A stretch of DNA of 64,000 nt from Chitinophagaceae bacterium (GTDB lineage: Bacteria > Bacteroidota > Bacteroidia > Chitinophagales > Chitinophagaceae): positions 620,001 through 684,000 of the forward strand of contig JAFKGQ010000005.1 in assembly GCA_017307755.1 (NCBI GenBank). Reading direction: 5' to 3'. A program made the position numbers and the translations under genes. The notes beneath the pieces are model-generated. The model made no database searches and was not told the origin of the DNA. It saw only the letters and a list, made by a program, of their open reading frames with translations. Below, in pieces: positions 45,950 through 54,552 of the stretch; the first letter of the stretch is position 1; each line of letters begins with the position of its first letter.

Positions 45950-46936
45950 ATGAAGTACAAAATCATAATTGCCTGTTTCATGTTTCCCCTATGGTTGCAG
46001 GCCCAGGATTGCAGCAAAGAAATCCTGCAACAAAAACCTGGCACCTGGAAAGCGGGACCGCAGGGATCTATCAGAAATGTAAGTGTAACAGACTTAACAA
46101 AAGAAAAATCAGTAATCGCCGCCATTCACAAATTGGTTTCCACTAATTACAAGCCAGCCGGCTGCCAGATTTCTTACAGCACAGTGTATGGAAAATATCC
46201 AGGTGCCGGCCAAACATTCATTGCCGACCCGTATCATTATGCCATGTACATCCTACGGTATTTGTGTGACGCAAACAGTGCCGACAGATCAAAATACTAT
46301 GTGGATTATTCCACTCCCACAACGGTCAATATAACTGCCAACGTGATTTACTCATTAAATAATCTGTATGCTGCAAACCTTCCCGCAGATGATCTCAGGG
46401 GTTATTTAAAACTGAAACAACGCCCTCAAAAAAAGGATGGTTATTATTTTATGGGTGAGGAAGTAGTAGGCGACAGCCACCTCGAAAATAAAATAAAAGA
46501 ATATCGGTGGTTGATTACCTATAATGATACACTTCCTTTCTCCTATCTCAGCCGTAAAGAATATTTATTGATACAAAGAAAAAGATTGGAACAGGCAATA
46601 AAGGATAATCCCGGGGAAAAAGCATACTACGACAAATATCTCAATAATATCAGCGAATATTTAAAAAAACCTGAACCCGAATTGAATCAGCCTGCCATTT
46701 GTATGTGGAATGACGAAGAAATGTTTGAAAATTTTATGGAAGAAGGCACCCAAGGTTCTTTTTTTGCCGTAAAACCAAACCTTGCGTACTACAGGAAAAA
46801 GCTACCTATGTCAACGCCACAATTTTTTACAGTGATATATAAAATAGCGCATGGCGACCCTGTCTTTGAAGAGAATATTGAAGCGATAAAAAAAGCAGTT
46901 GATTTTGCAACACTGAAAAATATGCTGGGAAAATAA
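45950..46936 (+). CDS. Unrecognised secreted protein
   Basis: 328 residues; the signal peptide ends PLWLQAQ (about residue 18), followed directly by DCSKEI. No known domain can be recognised. The protein is mixed alpha/beta with many aromatic residues (DPYHYAMYILRYL, YYFMGEEVVGD) and ends in a helical segment. It sits 28 bases after the TPR gene and is the fourth gene of the CDC-like operon. Six Cys residues, counting those near the signal peptide, could form disulphides. It may be a companion factor of the pore-forming protein. Confidence 0.55.
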   Translation: MKYKIIIACFMFPLWLQAQDCSKEILQQKPGTWKAGPQGSIRNVSVTDLTKEKSVIAAIHKLVSTNYKPAGCQISYSTVYGKYPGAGQTFIADPYHYAMYILRYLCDANSADRSKYYVDYSTPTTVNITANVIYSLNNLYAANLPADDLRGYLKLKQRPQKKDGYYFMGEEVVGDSHLENKIKEYRWLITYNDTLPFSYLSRKEYLLIQRKRLEQAIKDNPGEKAYYDKYLNNISEYLKKPEPELNQPAICMWNDEEMFENFMEEGTQGSFFAVKPNLAYYRKKLPMSTPQFFTVIYKIAHGDPVFEENIEAIKKAVDFATLKNMLGK

Positions 46937-46979
46937 AACAATTGACAACAAGAATATTTTTGATTTGAAAAAAAGAAAC

Positions 46980-48368
46980 ATGAAAAGGCTAATTCACTTT
47001 TGTATTCTTTGTGGCTTTGTGGGAAACAGCTTTGCCCAAACCGAAACATTTGACCTTGTTACTTATACTGTTCCCAAAGGTTGGAAGAAAAGACCGGCTG
47101 AAAGCGCCGTACAGTTTTCAAAAGAAGATGCAGCCAAAGGAACTTACTGTCTGATAAAATTGTATAAAGCTGTACCGGGTACCCCCAGTTCAAAAGAAAA
47201 TTTTGATTTGGCATGGATATCTTTAGTAAAAGAAAAGGTAACAGTTTCCGTGGCACCCGAAATGCAGCCGGCGGCGACCGAAAACGGGTGGGAAGTGCAA
47301 AGCGGATATGCACCATTTGAAAACGAAGGGGAAAAAGGAATTGTATTATTAGTAACATCGTCTGGTTATAACAAAATGGTAAACCTGGTAATACTGACCA
47401 ATACGGATGCCTATGAAAAAGATATGGCATCATTTATAGAATCAATTACCCTAAAAAAACAAACTCAAACAACCAACAAATCATCATCTACTTATGAAAA
47501 AAATGCACAGGAAATATCTGCTGCAAAAAAAGATGGTTTCGCTTTTACTACAACTAATTTTGATGATGGCTGGAACAGCACCGTACAAGAAGACTGGGTA
47601 GAAGTAACAAAAGGAAATATAAAAGTATTGCTTCACTATCCGAAGGAAGGAACAATTTTTGCCGCTGACCCCGGACCATTGACGAATGCAGCGTGGAATA
47701 TTTTGGTTGCACCTCGATACAGAGATATTAAAAATTATAAAACAAGTTCTATTATTACTTACCACAGGCCCTACCTTGGCATGGGCTATGCAACTGAAAA
47801 TGTCACCGGGAAAAATGTTTTTATTGTTTTCTTCCGCCAGGGAAACAGCGGCTGGCTTGAGTTTATTGCCCCTGACAAAAACAGTTTCATGCAGCAATAC
47901 AAATTTGATCCTGAAACAATACAATGGGATAGCAACACTGACCTCTTGATCCCCCTGGCAAATATGGTCGGCTATAACAAGTTTGCCGTGGCCGCATCTG
48001 ACTTGAAAGGAAAATGGACCAGTGACTTTACGGGTATACAACAATTGTATAATGTTTACACAGGACAATATGCCGGCATGAATATGAACCAGTCGAACGA
48101 AGAATTTATTTTTAACGCTGGAAACTCTTACAACTGGAAATTACTTGTTGTAAATGGTATGGTTGGAAATGCGAAGTTTACCGAAGAAAAGTCAGCTGGT
48201 CAATTTACCGTACCCAATAACTGGCAGATTTATTTTTCTAAGATCGAAACCGGTCCCAGAACGTTTAGTGCATTCTGGTCATGCATAAAGGGAGCAAGAG
48301 TTTTAAACCTGTTGGATGCGAATGCTCCCGGTTCTGGTATTTATACAAAATATGGGTTGGCTAAATGA
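46980..48368 (+). CDS. Secreted protein of unknown family
   Basis: About 462 residues from the ATG at 46980 (MKRLIHFCILCGFVGNSFAQ, cleaved near residue 20); the frame also opens at a TTG 15 bases upstream. The N-terminal region (VPKGWKKRPAESAVQFSK, GTYCLIKLYKAVPG) resembles small PsbP/DUF-type lipid-binding sheets. A middle region repeats that pattern with low similarity (WNSTVQEDWVEVTKGNIKVLLHYP). A C-terminal beta region ends KYGLAK. It is the last gene of the CDC-like operon and is followed by a strong hairpin. No catalytic motif is seen. Confidence 0.55.
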   Translation: MKRLIHFCILCGFVGNSFAQTETFDLVTYTVPKGWKKRPAESAVQFSKEDAAKGTYCLIKLYKAVPGTPSSKENFDLAWISLVKEKVTVSVAPEMQPAATENGWEVQSGYAPFENEGEKGIVLLVTSSGYNKMVNLVILTNTDAYEKDMASFIESITLKKQTQTTNKSSSTYEKNAQEISAAKKDGFAFTTTNFDDGWNSTVQEDWVEVTKGNIKVLLHYPKEGTIFAADPGPLTNAAWNILVAPRYRDIKNYKTSSIITYHRPYLGMGYATENVTGKNVFIVFFRQGNSGWLEFIAPDKNSFMQQYKFDPETIQWDSNTDLLIPLANMVGYNKFAVAASDLKGKWTSDFTGIQQLYNVYTGQYAGMNMNQSNEEFIFNAGNSYNWKLLVVNGMVGNAKFTEEKSAGQFTVPNNWQIYFSKIETGPRTFSAFWSCIKGARVLNLLDANAPGSGIYTKYGLAK

Positions 48369-48449
48369 TTTAGCAACTCGAATTTACCTAAACCCGGCCC
48401 TGGACGGCCCGCTCCGGTGATCCCGGTGGAGGGGTTAAAACACAATTAC

Positions 48450-48480
48450 ATCAGTGCCCAGCCAAAGGCTGGGCACTGAT
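48450..48480. terminator. Strong hairpin ending the CDC-like operon
   Basis: A perfect 14-bp stem, ATCAGTGCCCAGCC and GGCTGGGCACTGAT, around the loop AAA. It lies between the last secreted-protein gene and the convergent epoxide hydrolase gene, so it can terminate both directions. There is no clear T-run. The central 29 bases recur exactly at 55191-55219. Confidence 0.75.
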
Positions 48481-48485
48481 GGGGC

Positions 48486-49604
48486 TCATATTTTTTCAAA
48501 ATAACCGATGAGTTCCCCGGCATATGTTTCCGGCTGTTCCATTGCTGCAAAATGTCCGCCTTTATCCATAATATTAAAACTTACAACATTGGCCATCCTT
48601 TGCGCCCATTCTTTTGGGAATTGGGCTTCTTTAGGATAAAGAGACACCCCCGTCGGTACCGTTACCCATTTAGAAGACTGTAATCCTCCCATATAACCGG
48701 TACGTGCATTTTCGGCATATGTCCTGATGGTTGAATTGATAGATTGACTTACCCAGTAAATCATGATATTGGTAATTAATTCATCCATGGTGAAACAATT
48801 CTTGAAATTTCCATTATTATCGCTCCAGGCATGGAATTTTTCAATGATCCAGGAAGCCAGGCCTACCGGGCTATCATTGAGCGCATAGCCGAGGGTTTGC
48901 GGTTTGGTGGACTGTATCATATTAAACGCTCCTTCTGTAAAGAACCAATGCTGAATTTGCTGTCCAAACGCCTGTTCCGCAGGTGTCATTGTACTCCAGT
49001 CTTCGCTTCCATTAGGATAGCCTACATCTGTTAGATGAATTGCCTTTACATTACCAGGAAACTGCACCGCGAGCGATTTCGTAATCAAGGTACCCATGTC
49101 GCCTCCTGCTGCAAAATAGGTGGAATAGCCCAATGTTTCCGTCATGAGTTTGTTAAACAGGATAGCCGTCTTATCACTGTTGAGAGCCGTTTGCTGGGAA
49201 AAGCCAAATCCGGGTATGGAAGGAATAACAAGGTCATAAGATCGTCTACTTCCTGATGGTTCGGTTAGCATAGGAATGATCTTGATAAACCGATAGAAGG
49301 AGTCGGGCCATCCATGATTCAGTATGAGCGGAATGGTATTTTTTCCCTGGCCTTTTACATGAATAAAATGAATGGTGACCCCGTCAATATCGGCCTTGTA
49401 TTGAGGGAATTTGTTGATTTCTGCTTCATGGGTCCTCCAATTGTATTCTGTCTGCCAATAACTCACCAATTCCCGCAGATATCTGGGGTTAGTTCCATAA
49501 TTCCATCCGGCATTTTCCGGTTCATCCGTCCATCTGGTCTGCTTTAATCTTATCGACAGGTCGGTTAATACCTCTTGTGGAACATTGATTTTGAAAGGTT
49601 TCAT
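48486..49604 (-). CDS. Epoxide hydrolase (alpha/beta hydrolase with EHN domain)
   Basis: 372 residues. The EHN N-terminal domain (about 1-110: LSIRLKQTRWTDEPENAGW) is followed by the alpha/beta-hydrolase fold. The oxyanion motif is LNHGWPDSFYRF (about 117-128), the nucleophile Asp is in FAAGGDMGTLI, the catalytic His is in MDKGGHFAAMEQP near the C-terminus, and the cap carries the two Tyr positions expected. It should hydrolyse epoxides to diols; natural substrate unknown. The AraC gene next to it is transcribed the same way, from the right. Confidence 0.88.
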   Translation of the reverse strand: MKPFKINVPQEVLTDLSIRLKQTRWTDEPENAGWNYGTNPRYLRELVSYWQTEYNWRTHEAEINKFPQYKADIDGVTIHFIHVKGQGKNTIPLILNHGWPDSFYRFIKIIPMLTEPSGSRRSYDLVIPSIPGFGFSQQTALNSDKTAILFNKLMTETLGYSTYFAAGGDMGTLITKSLAVQFPGNVKAIHLTDVGYPNGSEDWSTMTPAEQAFGQQIQHWFFTEGAFNMIQSTKPQTLGYALNDSPVGLASWIIEKFHAWSDNNGNFKNCFTMDELITNIMIYWVSQSINSTIRTYAENARTGYMGGLQSSKWVTVPTGVSLYPKEAQFPKEWAQRMANVVSFNIMDKGGHFAAMEQPETYAGELIGYFEKI

Positions 49605-49629
49605 AACTGTTGTATTTGTTTCGTTTATA

Positions 49630-49637
49630 CAAAAATA
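49630..49637 (-). promoter_or_regulatory. Putative -7 box of the epoxide hydrolase gene
   Basis: On the minus strand TATTTTTG matches TAnnTTTG, 25 bases before the ATG at 49604. It lies inside an IR GTTTAT/ATAAAC (49623-49640). No convincing -33 element is seen. Confidence 0.3.
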
Positions 49638-49701
49638 AACAGCAGATACTCCCTTTCATTGTAAAAAATTTACCTTGCCAGCCTGACTGCCGATAGTGAA
49701 A

Positions 49702-50544
49702 TTACTTCGCGCCGGGCCTGGTATCAGGAATTTGCAGGATCATATCGGGAAGCAGCTTATTTTCATCTAAAGCCAATTGAGATTTCAGATATTCCATTGG
49801 CTTTAGTCCGGTGAAATGCGAGAAGTCCTTTATAAGATGAGCCTGGTCAAAATAGCCATATCTGTGAATAATGGCGAACCAGTCAATATGGTCTTTCTGC
49901 TTTTGAATTTCAGCCACTACCTGATGTAACCGGCGGATCCTTTGCAGGTATTTGGGTGAAAAACCTGTATACGTTTTGAGCAGGTGTATGACGTGCTTTT
50001 GAGAATAACCGGATTTCTGTATTAACCAATCAATGGGCTTATCAATATGCTGGTTTATAAATCTTACAATATGGTCGCCCATGTTCTCGTCAACTGAATA
50101 TTGTAAGAAATAATTTTCGATAAATGTAACCTTGTCTGTAAACGTAGTGGCATTGAGCAGTTGCTCATGCAGCCGTGTAAAAGAACTTCCAAAAACTTCC
50201 TCTGCTTCAATACCAACATGATCCAGTATGGGTATAGGGATTTTGGTAAGCGAGAAAAAACCACCGACTGTAAAGCGAATGCTTATAATGGTAGAATTGG
50301 GATTATTTTTATACATAATGGCCTGTTTCTGCATACCAGTGATCCAGGCATTCTTTACTACTTTCTTATTGCCGGATTCTGGATACATTGTATTGACGGT
50401 ATTCTCATTCAGTTCAATCACCATGTTTATTCCACCTTGAGGGAGTTCTTTGATATAAGGAATCGGCAGTGATCCACATACATAAACGATGTGTTCAATA
50501 AAGTTCGAAAGCGGATATTTTGGAAAATGATGATGAATCTGCAT
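49702..50544 (-). CDS. AraC-family regulator
   Basis: About 280 residues from the ATG at 50544 (MQIHHHFPKYPLSNFIEH); a start at 50613 would add 23 residues. The N-terminal ligand domain has the LPQGGINMVIELN segment. The C-terminal HTH is KSGYSQKHVIHLLKTYTGFSPKYL and FDQAHLIKDFSHFTGLKPMEYL. It is upstream of the epoxide hydrolase on the same strand, with a 98-base gap, so it is the natural candidate regulator of that gene. Confidence 0.85.
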   Translation of the reverse strand: MQIHHHFPKYPLSNFIEHIVYVCGSLPIPYIKELPQGGINMVIELNENTVNTMYPESGNKKVVKNAWITGMQKQAIMYKNNPNSTIISIRFTVGGFFSLTKIPIPILDHVGIEAEEVFGSSFTRLHEQLLNATTFTDKVTFIENYFLQYSVDENMGDHIVRFINQHIDKPIDWLIQKSGYSQKHVIHLLKTYTGFSPKYLQRIRRLHQVVAEIQKQKDHIDWFAIIHRYGYFDQAHLIKDFSHFTGLKPMEYLKSQLALDENKLLPDMILQIPDTRPGAK

Positions 50545-50740
50545 GGTTGATTTGAGTGGTGGCCTTTCGCATGAGTTAAGTTCGGCATTATTCAACAAAA
50601 AAGGAAGAACCATACAAAATTCTGTCTAATTCTTCTTTTTTCGGAGCTGGCGACACCTTTCGAGCCTTTTTGCCGAGGATTTTCGTCAGGTAATGCGGTA
50701 ATATCTGATTTTTTCGTAAAATGTAGGCCAACTTTTTGAA

Positions 50741-51274
50741 ATGATAACACTTCAGGACCTTGGAAAGAGGATTAGCATTATTGGGCCGAGCAACAGTGGG
50801 AAGTCTACCCTGGCTCAATTGCTTGCTGAAAAGCTGGATGTTCCAGTCTGCCATCTCGATCAGCTTGCCCATATTCCCGGAACCAACTGGCAGCCCCGTT
50901 CAAACGAAGAATGGAAAGCGGAACATGACCTCTTTATCTCAAACAGTAACTGGGTTATAGATGGCAATTACAGTTTCAGCATGCCTCAACGTTTTGCAAG
51001 ATCAACTTATGTAATTTGGTTAGATTTCAACATTTGGGGATGTATCAGAAGATATTTATTACGGTCTCTGAAAAGCGACCCAAACAGGCCAGGCAGGTTG
51101 ATCAATGCAAAAAAGGACTTTAGTATTGACCTCATACTGTATATGATGTTTACATATCCTGGAAAGCGAAAAAAGGCTAAAGTAATTTTAGAGCAGTCCG
51201 ACGCTCGCTTTTTACACCTTTGTTCGATTGATGAACTTAACCACCATTATGGATTTTGGGGGTTGAAAAGATAG
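50741..51274 (+). CDS. P-loop kinase / DNA topology modulation protein FlaR-like
   Basis: 177 residues; the Walker A motif is GPSNSGKST (about residues 15-23), followed by the usual HLDQLAHIPG and VIDGNYSFSMPQRF. The lid-like RRYLLRSLKS and C-terminal HLCSIDELNHHYGF match the adenylate-kinase-related FlaR group. Despite the old name, a role in DNA topology is not established; it is a nucleotide- or small-molecule kinase. It diverges from the AraC gene. Confidence 0.83.
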   Translation: MITLQDLGKRISIIGPSNSGKSTLAQLLAEKLDVPVCHLDQLAHIPGTNWQPRSNEEWKAEHDLFISNSNWVIDGNYSFSMPQRFARSTYVIWLDFNIWGCIRRYLLRSLKSDPNRPGRLINAKKDFSIDLILYMMFTYPGKRKKAKVILEQSDARFLHLCSIDELNHHYGFWGLKR

Positions 51275-51428
51275 CGTACAAAAAGACTCCCGCTAAAACG
51301 GGCAGCCGGCTCAATACCGGCACAATGTCCTGCGGATGACCAGCGAGTGAATATAAATTTGGGGGGGCAGTTGCACCTGATCCACCTGTAACACGACGAA
51401 CCTGATATTATCGAACCAGACTGTTAAT

Positions 51429-52697
51429 TTATCTGACGAAGGTCAATGTACCGAAACCCAATTGGTCGAACCCCCCGCTGTTGGGCCCGTAATCGCCCCC
51501 ACCTCCCTCGGGGCGGTTTTTTAATGCATATTTCTCGATATTAGGGGATGATTGTCCTTTTAATTGCACATAGTGAGCGTAAAGCAACTCCCAGCTTGGT
51601 CGGTTCCCACCTCGGGAAGCGCTTGAAATGACAGTTTGATTGACATTGTTGCAATTATTGTAAGTCGTAAAAGGGACTGTACCACCAAGGTTGTACGCAG
51701 CCACATATTCGCACATTCCCTGGATGCGGGGACGGGCATCGTGCCAGGGATTATAGGCGAATAGATCAATGCCCTGGTTGAAAGCCATTTGGCAGATAAC
51801 GCCGTAAAGGGAAACATCAAAGTTGCTATGCCCCTGGTCCCTGCCGCTCTCCTGGCATTGTGCCAGGCCCGAAGAATCGGAATATGCAAATGGCGCCACA
51901 TGACCGTAGGAACCATTGCCAGCTCCGTTCTTAAAGTAGGAAATGGCCTCATCGAATTTTGAGGCATCATCGCAAAGTATCCCGATGGCCAGGATGGAGG
52001 CCATATTGCATCCATCCCAATTGGCCCAGTAATGGGAAATACAGGCGCCATTATGATTGGTTAGAAAATCATGGTTCGACAGATAAAATACATTGATCAT
52101 CATTTTTTTGAACCGGGCGAAATCTGCGGAGGCCCAACCGGGGTACGAACGCATGATCTCAGCAGCGTTGGCAAACTCATAGCCATAGATGCCAACTGCC
52201 AGGAACCGGTCGGATGAACCTCTTATGGCGACAAGTTTATCAGACCATGCGTTCATGATGGCTACAGCCTTATCCGCATTAGCGGTAGTACCTGCTATCT
52301 TCCATCGCAAGGCATTCTGATATGCTGCCGCGATATCGTTGTATAACAAAACGTAGTTTTCCGGTGATCCGCTTCCTCGGTAAACAGTGTCAACAGGCCC
52401 TATCATCTTGTAATCGGAAAAAGAATGAGGATTTGCCAGCAGCTTGTTCCAGCCTGAGAACTGCGGCTGGGCGCCGGCATTCACCTTATCGACCATCCTG
52501 TTGAAATCCTGGGCAGTATGCAACATTCCGGGATGAGCAAATATCCTGGTCGCCAAAGGTGAACCCTGGCCGCTCTTCGCTGCGTTTTGGCAGCTTCCCG
52601 ATAACTGTGTCCAAAAAAATAAACAGAGAATTAAATTTTGACGATAGCGCCCAAAGGCAGAGAGGGGGATCAGTCTTATCTTCACGATAAAATACAT
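51429..52697 (-). CDS. Alginate-lyase-like lipoprotein
   Basis: 422 residues. The N-terminus has a lipoprotein-type export signal (FWTQLSGSC, Cys35) after a positively charged start. The (alpha/alpha) toroid domain of the alginate lyase superfamily (PF05426-like) is seen in NAALRWKIAGTTANADKAVAIM-type repeats. The active-site blocks are DFLTNHNGACISHYWANWDG (His/Asn, about 208-227) and CQESGRDQGHSNFD (about 285-298), which includes the Arg-Asp-Gln-x-His core. It should be an outer-membrane polyuronate or related glycan lyase. Substrate uncertain. Confidence 0.83.
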   Translation of the reverse strand: MYFIVKIRLIPLSAFGRYRQNLILCLFFWTQLSGSCQNAAKSGQGSPLATRIFAHPGMLHTAQDFNRMVDKVNAGAQPQFSGWNKLLANPHSFSDYKMIGPVDTVYRGSGSPENYVLLYNDIAAAYQNALRWKIAGTTANADKAVAIMNAWSDKLVAIRGSSDRFLAVGIYGYEFANAAEIMRSYPGWASADFARFKKMMINVFYLSNHDFLTNHNGACISHYWANWDGCNMASILAIGILCDDASKFDEAISYFKNGAGNGSYGHVAPFAYSDSSGLAQCQESGRDQGHSNFDVSLYGVICQMAFNQGIDLFAYNPWHDARPRIQGMCEYVAAYNLGGTVPFTTYNNCNNVNQTVISSASRGGNRPSWELLYAHYVQLKGQSSPNIEKYALKNRPEGGGGDYGPNSGGFDQLGFGTLTFVR

Positions 52698-52805
52698 TAC
52701 GAATAATGATCAAAACTACGTTTATTTTCTTTTGCAACCTGCTCAACGGAAGTTAATTAAATGTAAATGCATCGTAATTTTAATAAAAGAGATGAGTAAT
52801 TTAGT

Positions 52806-53101
52806 TTACAACTCCGGCTGGTAAAGGTTTATCCTTCTTACTTCGGCAAATAGCCCAAGGTGCGCTTGAAAATACGAAACCGTTCCTTTCACTAACGCTT
52901 TCTTTGTATTAGGTCCAATGGGGATTCGAACTTTTTTAATGGAATTACCCCGCGAAAGTATGAAAATGTCCGTCAGTTTTTCAACCAGTTCCTTAAAAAT
53001 ACTCTCGCCATTCGAGCTGTTGCTCATGATCACCAATGCCGCCTTTTGCTGCGGGAAACCGATGGCGTAATGCATCTGTGGAATAAGGATAATTTTTCTT
53101 G
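52806..53101 (-). pseudogene. C-terminal remnant of a beta-lactamase-like serine hydrolase
   Basis: The minus-strand frame reads MHYAIGFPQQKAALVIMSNSSNGESIFKELVEKL, quoted here only in part (AALVIMSNSSNGESIF), followed by PTKKALVKGT-like and FAEVRRINLYQPEL. The NSSNGExIxKEL pattern is the C-terminal end of class C beta-lactamase-like hydrolases. No N-terminal SxxK domain is in the surrounding sequence, so this is a 3' fragment left by deletion or insertion. It abuts the promoter of the ArsR gene on the other strand. Confidence 0.5.
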
Positions 53102-53115
53102 CCTTGTAAAAAAAA

Positions 53116-53164
53116 TTGCGCAAGTTAAAACTTGCGCATATATTTGCAAGAAATGACTTGCGCA
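53116..53164 (+). promoter_or_regulatory. ArsR operon promoter covered by a 22-bp palindrome
   Basis: TTG (53116-53118), a 20-base spacer and TATATTTG (53139-53146) fit the Bacteroidota promoter. The spacer is occupied by the perfect palindrome TGCGCAAGTT-AA-AACTTGCGCA (53117-53138). The half-site ACTTGCGCA recurs at 53156-53164, just before the ATG at 53167. Such a layout points to autorepression by the ArsR protein. Confidence 0.7.
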
Positions 53165-53166
53165 TT

Positions 53167-53493
53167 ATGGCACCAACAAGAGACATCTTTCAGGCAATAG
53201 CGGATCCGACTCGTCGGCAAATTATAGGTATGCTGGCTCGGAAATCACTCAATGTCAATGCTATTGCCAAGGAGTTCGATATTACCAGACAAGCAGTTTC
53301 ATTGCATGTACAATTCCTTAACGATTGTGGTCTTATTGTGATCAAACAACAAGGCAGGGAAAGATATTGCGAAGCCAAACTCGAAAGATTAAAGGAAGTA
53401 ACAGACTGGGTAGATCAATATCGAAACTATTGGGACAATAAATTTGACTCATTGCAAAATTATCTGGCTAAAATTCAAAACAAGAAAAAATAG
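53167..53493 (+). CDS. ArsR-family (autorepressor-type) winged-helix regulator
   Basis: 108 residues from the ATG at 53167 (MAPTRDIFQAIADPTRRQII). The DNA-binding helix is AKEFDITRQAVSLHVQFL and the wing is CGLIVIKQQGRERYC. It has no metal-binding cysteines. It is the second member of this type in the window; the other is at 33622 and both precede SRPBCC genes. The downstream SRPBCC gene starts 4 bases after its stop. Confidence 0.9.
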   Translation: MAPTRDIFQAIADPTRRQIIGMLARKSLNVNAIAKEFDITRQAVSLHVQFLNDCGLIVIKQQGRERYCEAKLERLKEVTDWVDQYRNYWDNKFDSLQNYLAKIQNKKK

Positions 53494-53497
53494 AGAG

Positions 53498-53971
53498 ATG
53501 GAGAAATACAACACATTCAAACAGGTGGGGAACATTCTTATACATACGAGAATTCTCGATGCTCCAAGGGATTTGGTTTGGGAAGTATGGACCACCCCGG
53601 AGCATATAAAAGAATGGTGGGGGCCAGATGGGTTTTCGCTGACTATAAAATCAATGAATGTAGAACCTGGCAAAACCTGGGATTCTATTATGCATGGTTG
53701 GGGACAGGATTTTGATAGCAAAGTTGAGTATTTGGAAGTAAAAAAACCTTCCCTTTTATCTTATAAACATTTTGGGGAAAGCGAAGAGTATGACTTTACA
53801 GTTTCAGTTTTATTTGAAGAGGTTGAAGAGAAAACATTGCTGACAATGAAGTCAGTATTTAAGTCAAAAGAAATTATTGAAGACTTGAACAGACGGTTAA
53901 ATGTCATTGAAGGTGGTAGGCAAAACTTAAATCGACTTGAAAACTATCTTAAAATATCAGTTAAAAAATAA
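53498..53971 (+). CDS. SRPBCC/AHSA1-domain protein
   Basis: 157 residues from the ATG at 53498; the frame open from 53444 is not needed. The helix-grip start is NILIHTRILDAPRDLVWEVW, TTPEHIKEWWGPDGF, then a central strand MNVEPGKTWDSIMHGWGQDF and a C-terminal helix RLENYLKIS. It is a ligand-binding protein of unknown ligand, co-transcribed with the preceding ArsR regulator, which probably represses it. Confidence 0.87.
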   Translation: MEKYNTFKQVGNILIHTRILDAPRDLVWEVWTTPEHIKEWWGPDGFSLTIKSMNVEPGKTWDSIMHGWGQDFDSKVEYLEVKKPSLLSYKHFGESEEYDFTVSVLFEEVEEKTLLTMKSVFKSKEIIEDLNRRLNVIEGGRQNLNRLENYLKISVKK

Positions 53972-53975
53972 GAAC

Positions 53976-54518
53976 ATGAAAAAAGTAATATTAGCAACGG
54001 GCATTGCTTTTGCATTACTCTCCTTTACAGGAATTAAAGGGGGTAAAAAAGCTACTGAAATAACAGGAAGCAGCGTTATTCCTAAAGAGAAAAGGGAACT
54101 TTTGAAAAAAATTGTCGGACGCTGGATAACACAAACAAATATCTATGCACGGAATGGCAAACCAGCCTCAAAAGTAATTGGCAGTGATATTTGGCAATGG
54201 TCGCCGGATGGAAATTTTACTCTTCATATGGCTTATGGTATTCATGATACGACTGGTTTCGGTGCAATGGAAATTACTGGTTACAACCCAAAAACAGGTG
54301 ACTTTGATAGTTACAATTTTAATCCGGATGGTAGTTTTGAGATGTTTACCCTTACCATCAATGGCAATACCTGGATATGGAACGGTAAAGAAGTGAAGAC
54401 AACGGGTGTGATGGCAGAGGATGGTAAAACGCTAACGGTAAAACACGAAATTACAGAGAATGGTAAACCTTATGAAGAATTTATGGAGACTGTTTTAAGG
54501 AAAGGATCTGATTATTAA
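53976..54518 (+). CDS. Secreted DUF1579-like protein
   Basis: About 180 residues from the ATG at 53976 (MKKVILATGIAFALLSFTG, signal peptide to about residue 20). The mature part is a beta-barrel-like sequence: LLKKIVGRWITQTNIYARNG, IWQWSPDGNFTLHMAYG, GAMEITGYNPKTGDFDSYNF, FTLTINGNTWIWNGKEVK. This is the DUF1579 pattern (lipocalin-like sheet with K-x-x-G-x-W start). It follows the SRPBCC gene directly, and the dihydrofolate-reductase-like gene follows after 34 bases, so all four are likely one operon. Confidence 0.75.
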   Translation: MKKVILATGIAFALLSFTGIKGGKKATEITGSSVIPKEKRELLKKIVGRWITQTNIYARNGKPASKVIGSDIWQWSPDGNFTLHMAYGIHDTTGFGAMEITGYNPKTGDFDSYNFNPDGSFEMFTLTINGNTWIWNGKEVKTTGVMAEDGKTLTVKHEITENGKPYEEFMETVLRKGSDY

Positions 54519-54552
54519 ATAATTCAAGACTAAATATTAAACTACAGACAAA

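Noticed and set aside
50588..50872. Minus-strand frame upstream of the AraC gene
   Set aside because: It covers the start of the P-loop kinase gene on the other strand and has no family motif; only its C-terminal part looks protein-like.
51354..51361. TAAATTTG box before the lyase gene region
   Set aside because: It points to the plus strand where no gene follows; the flanking lyase gene is transcribed leftwards.
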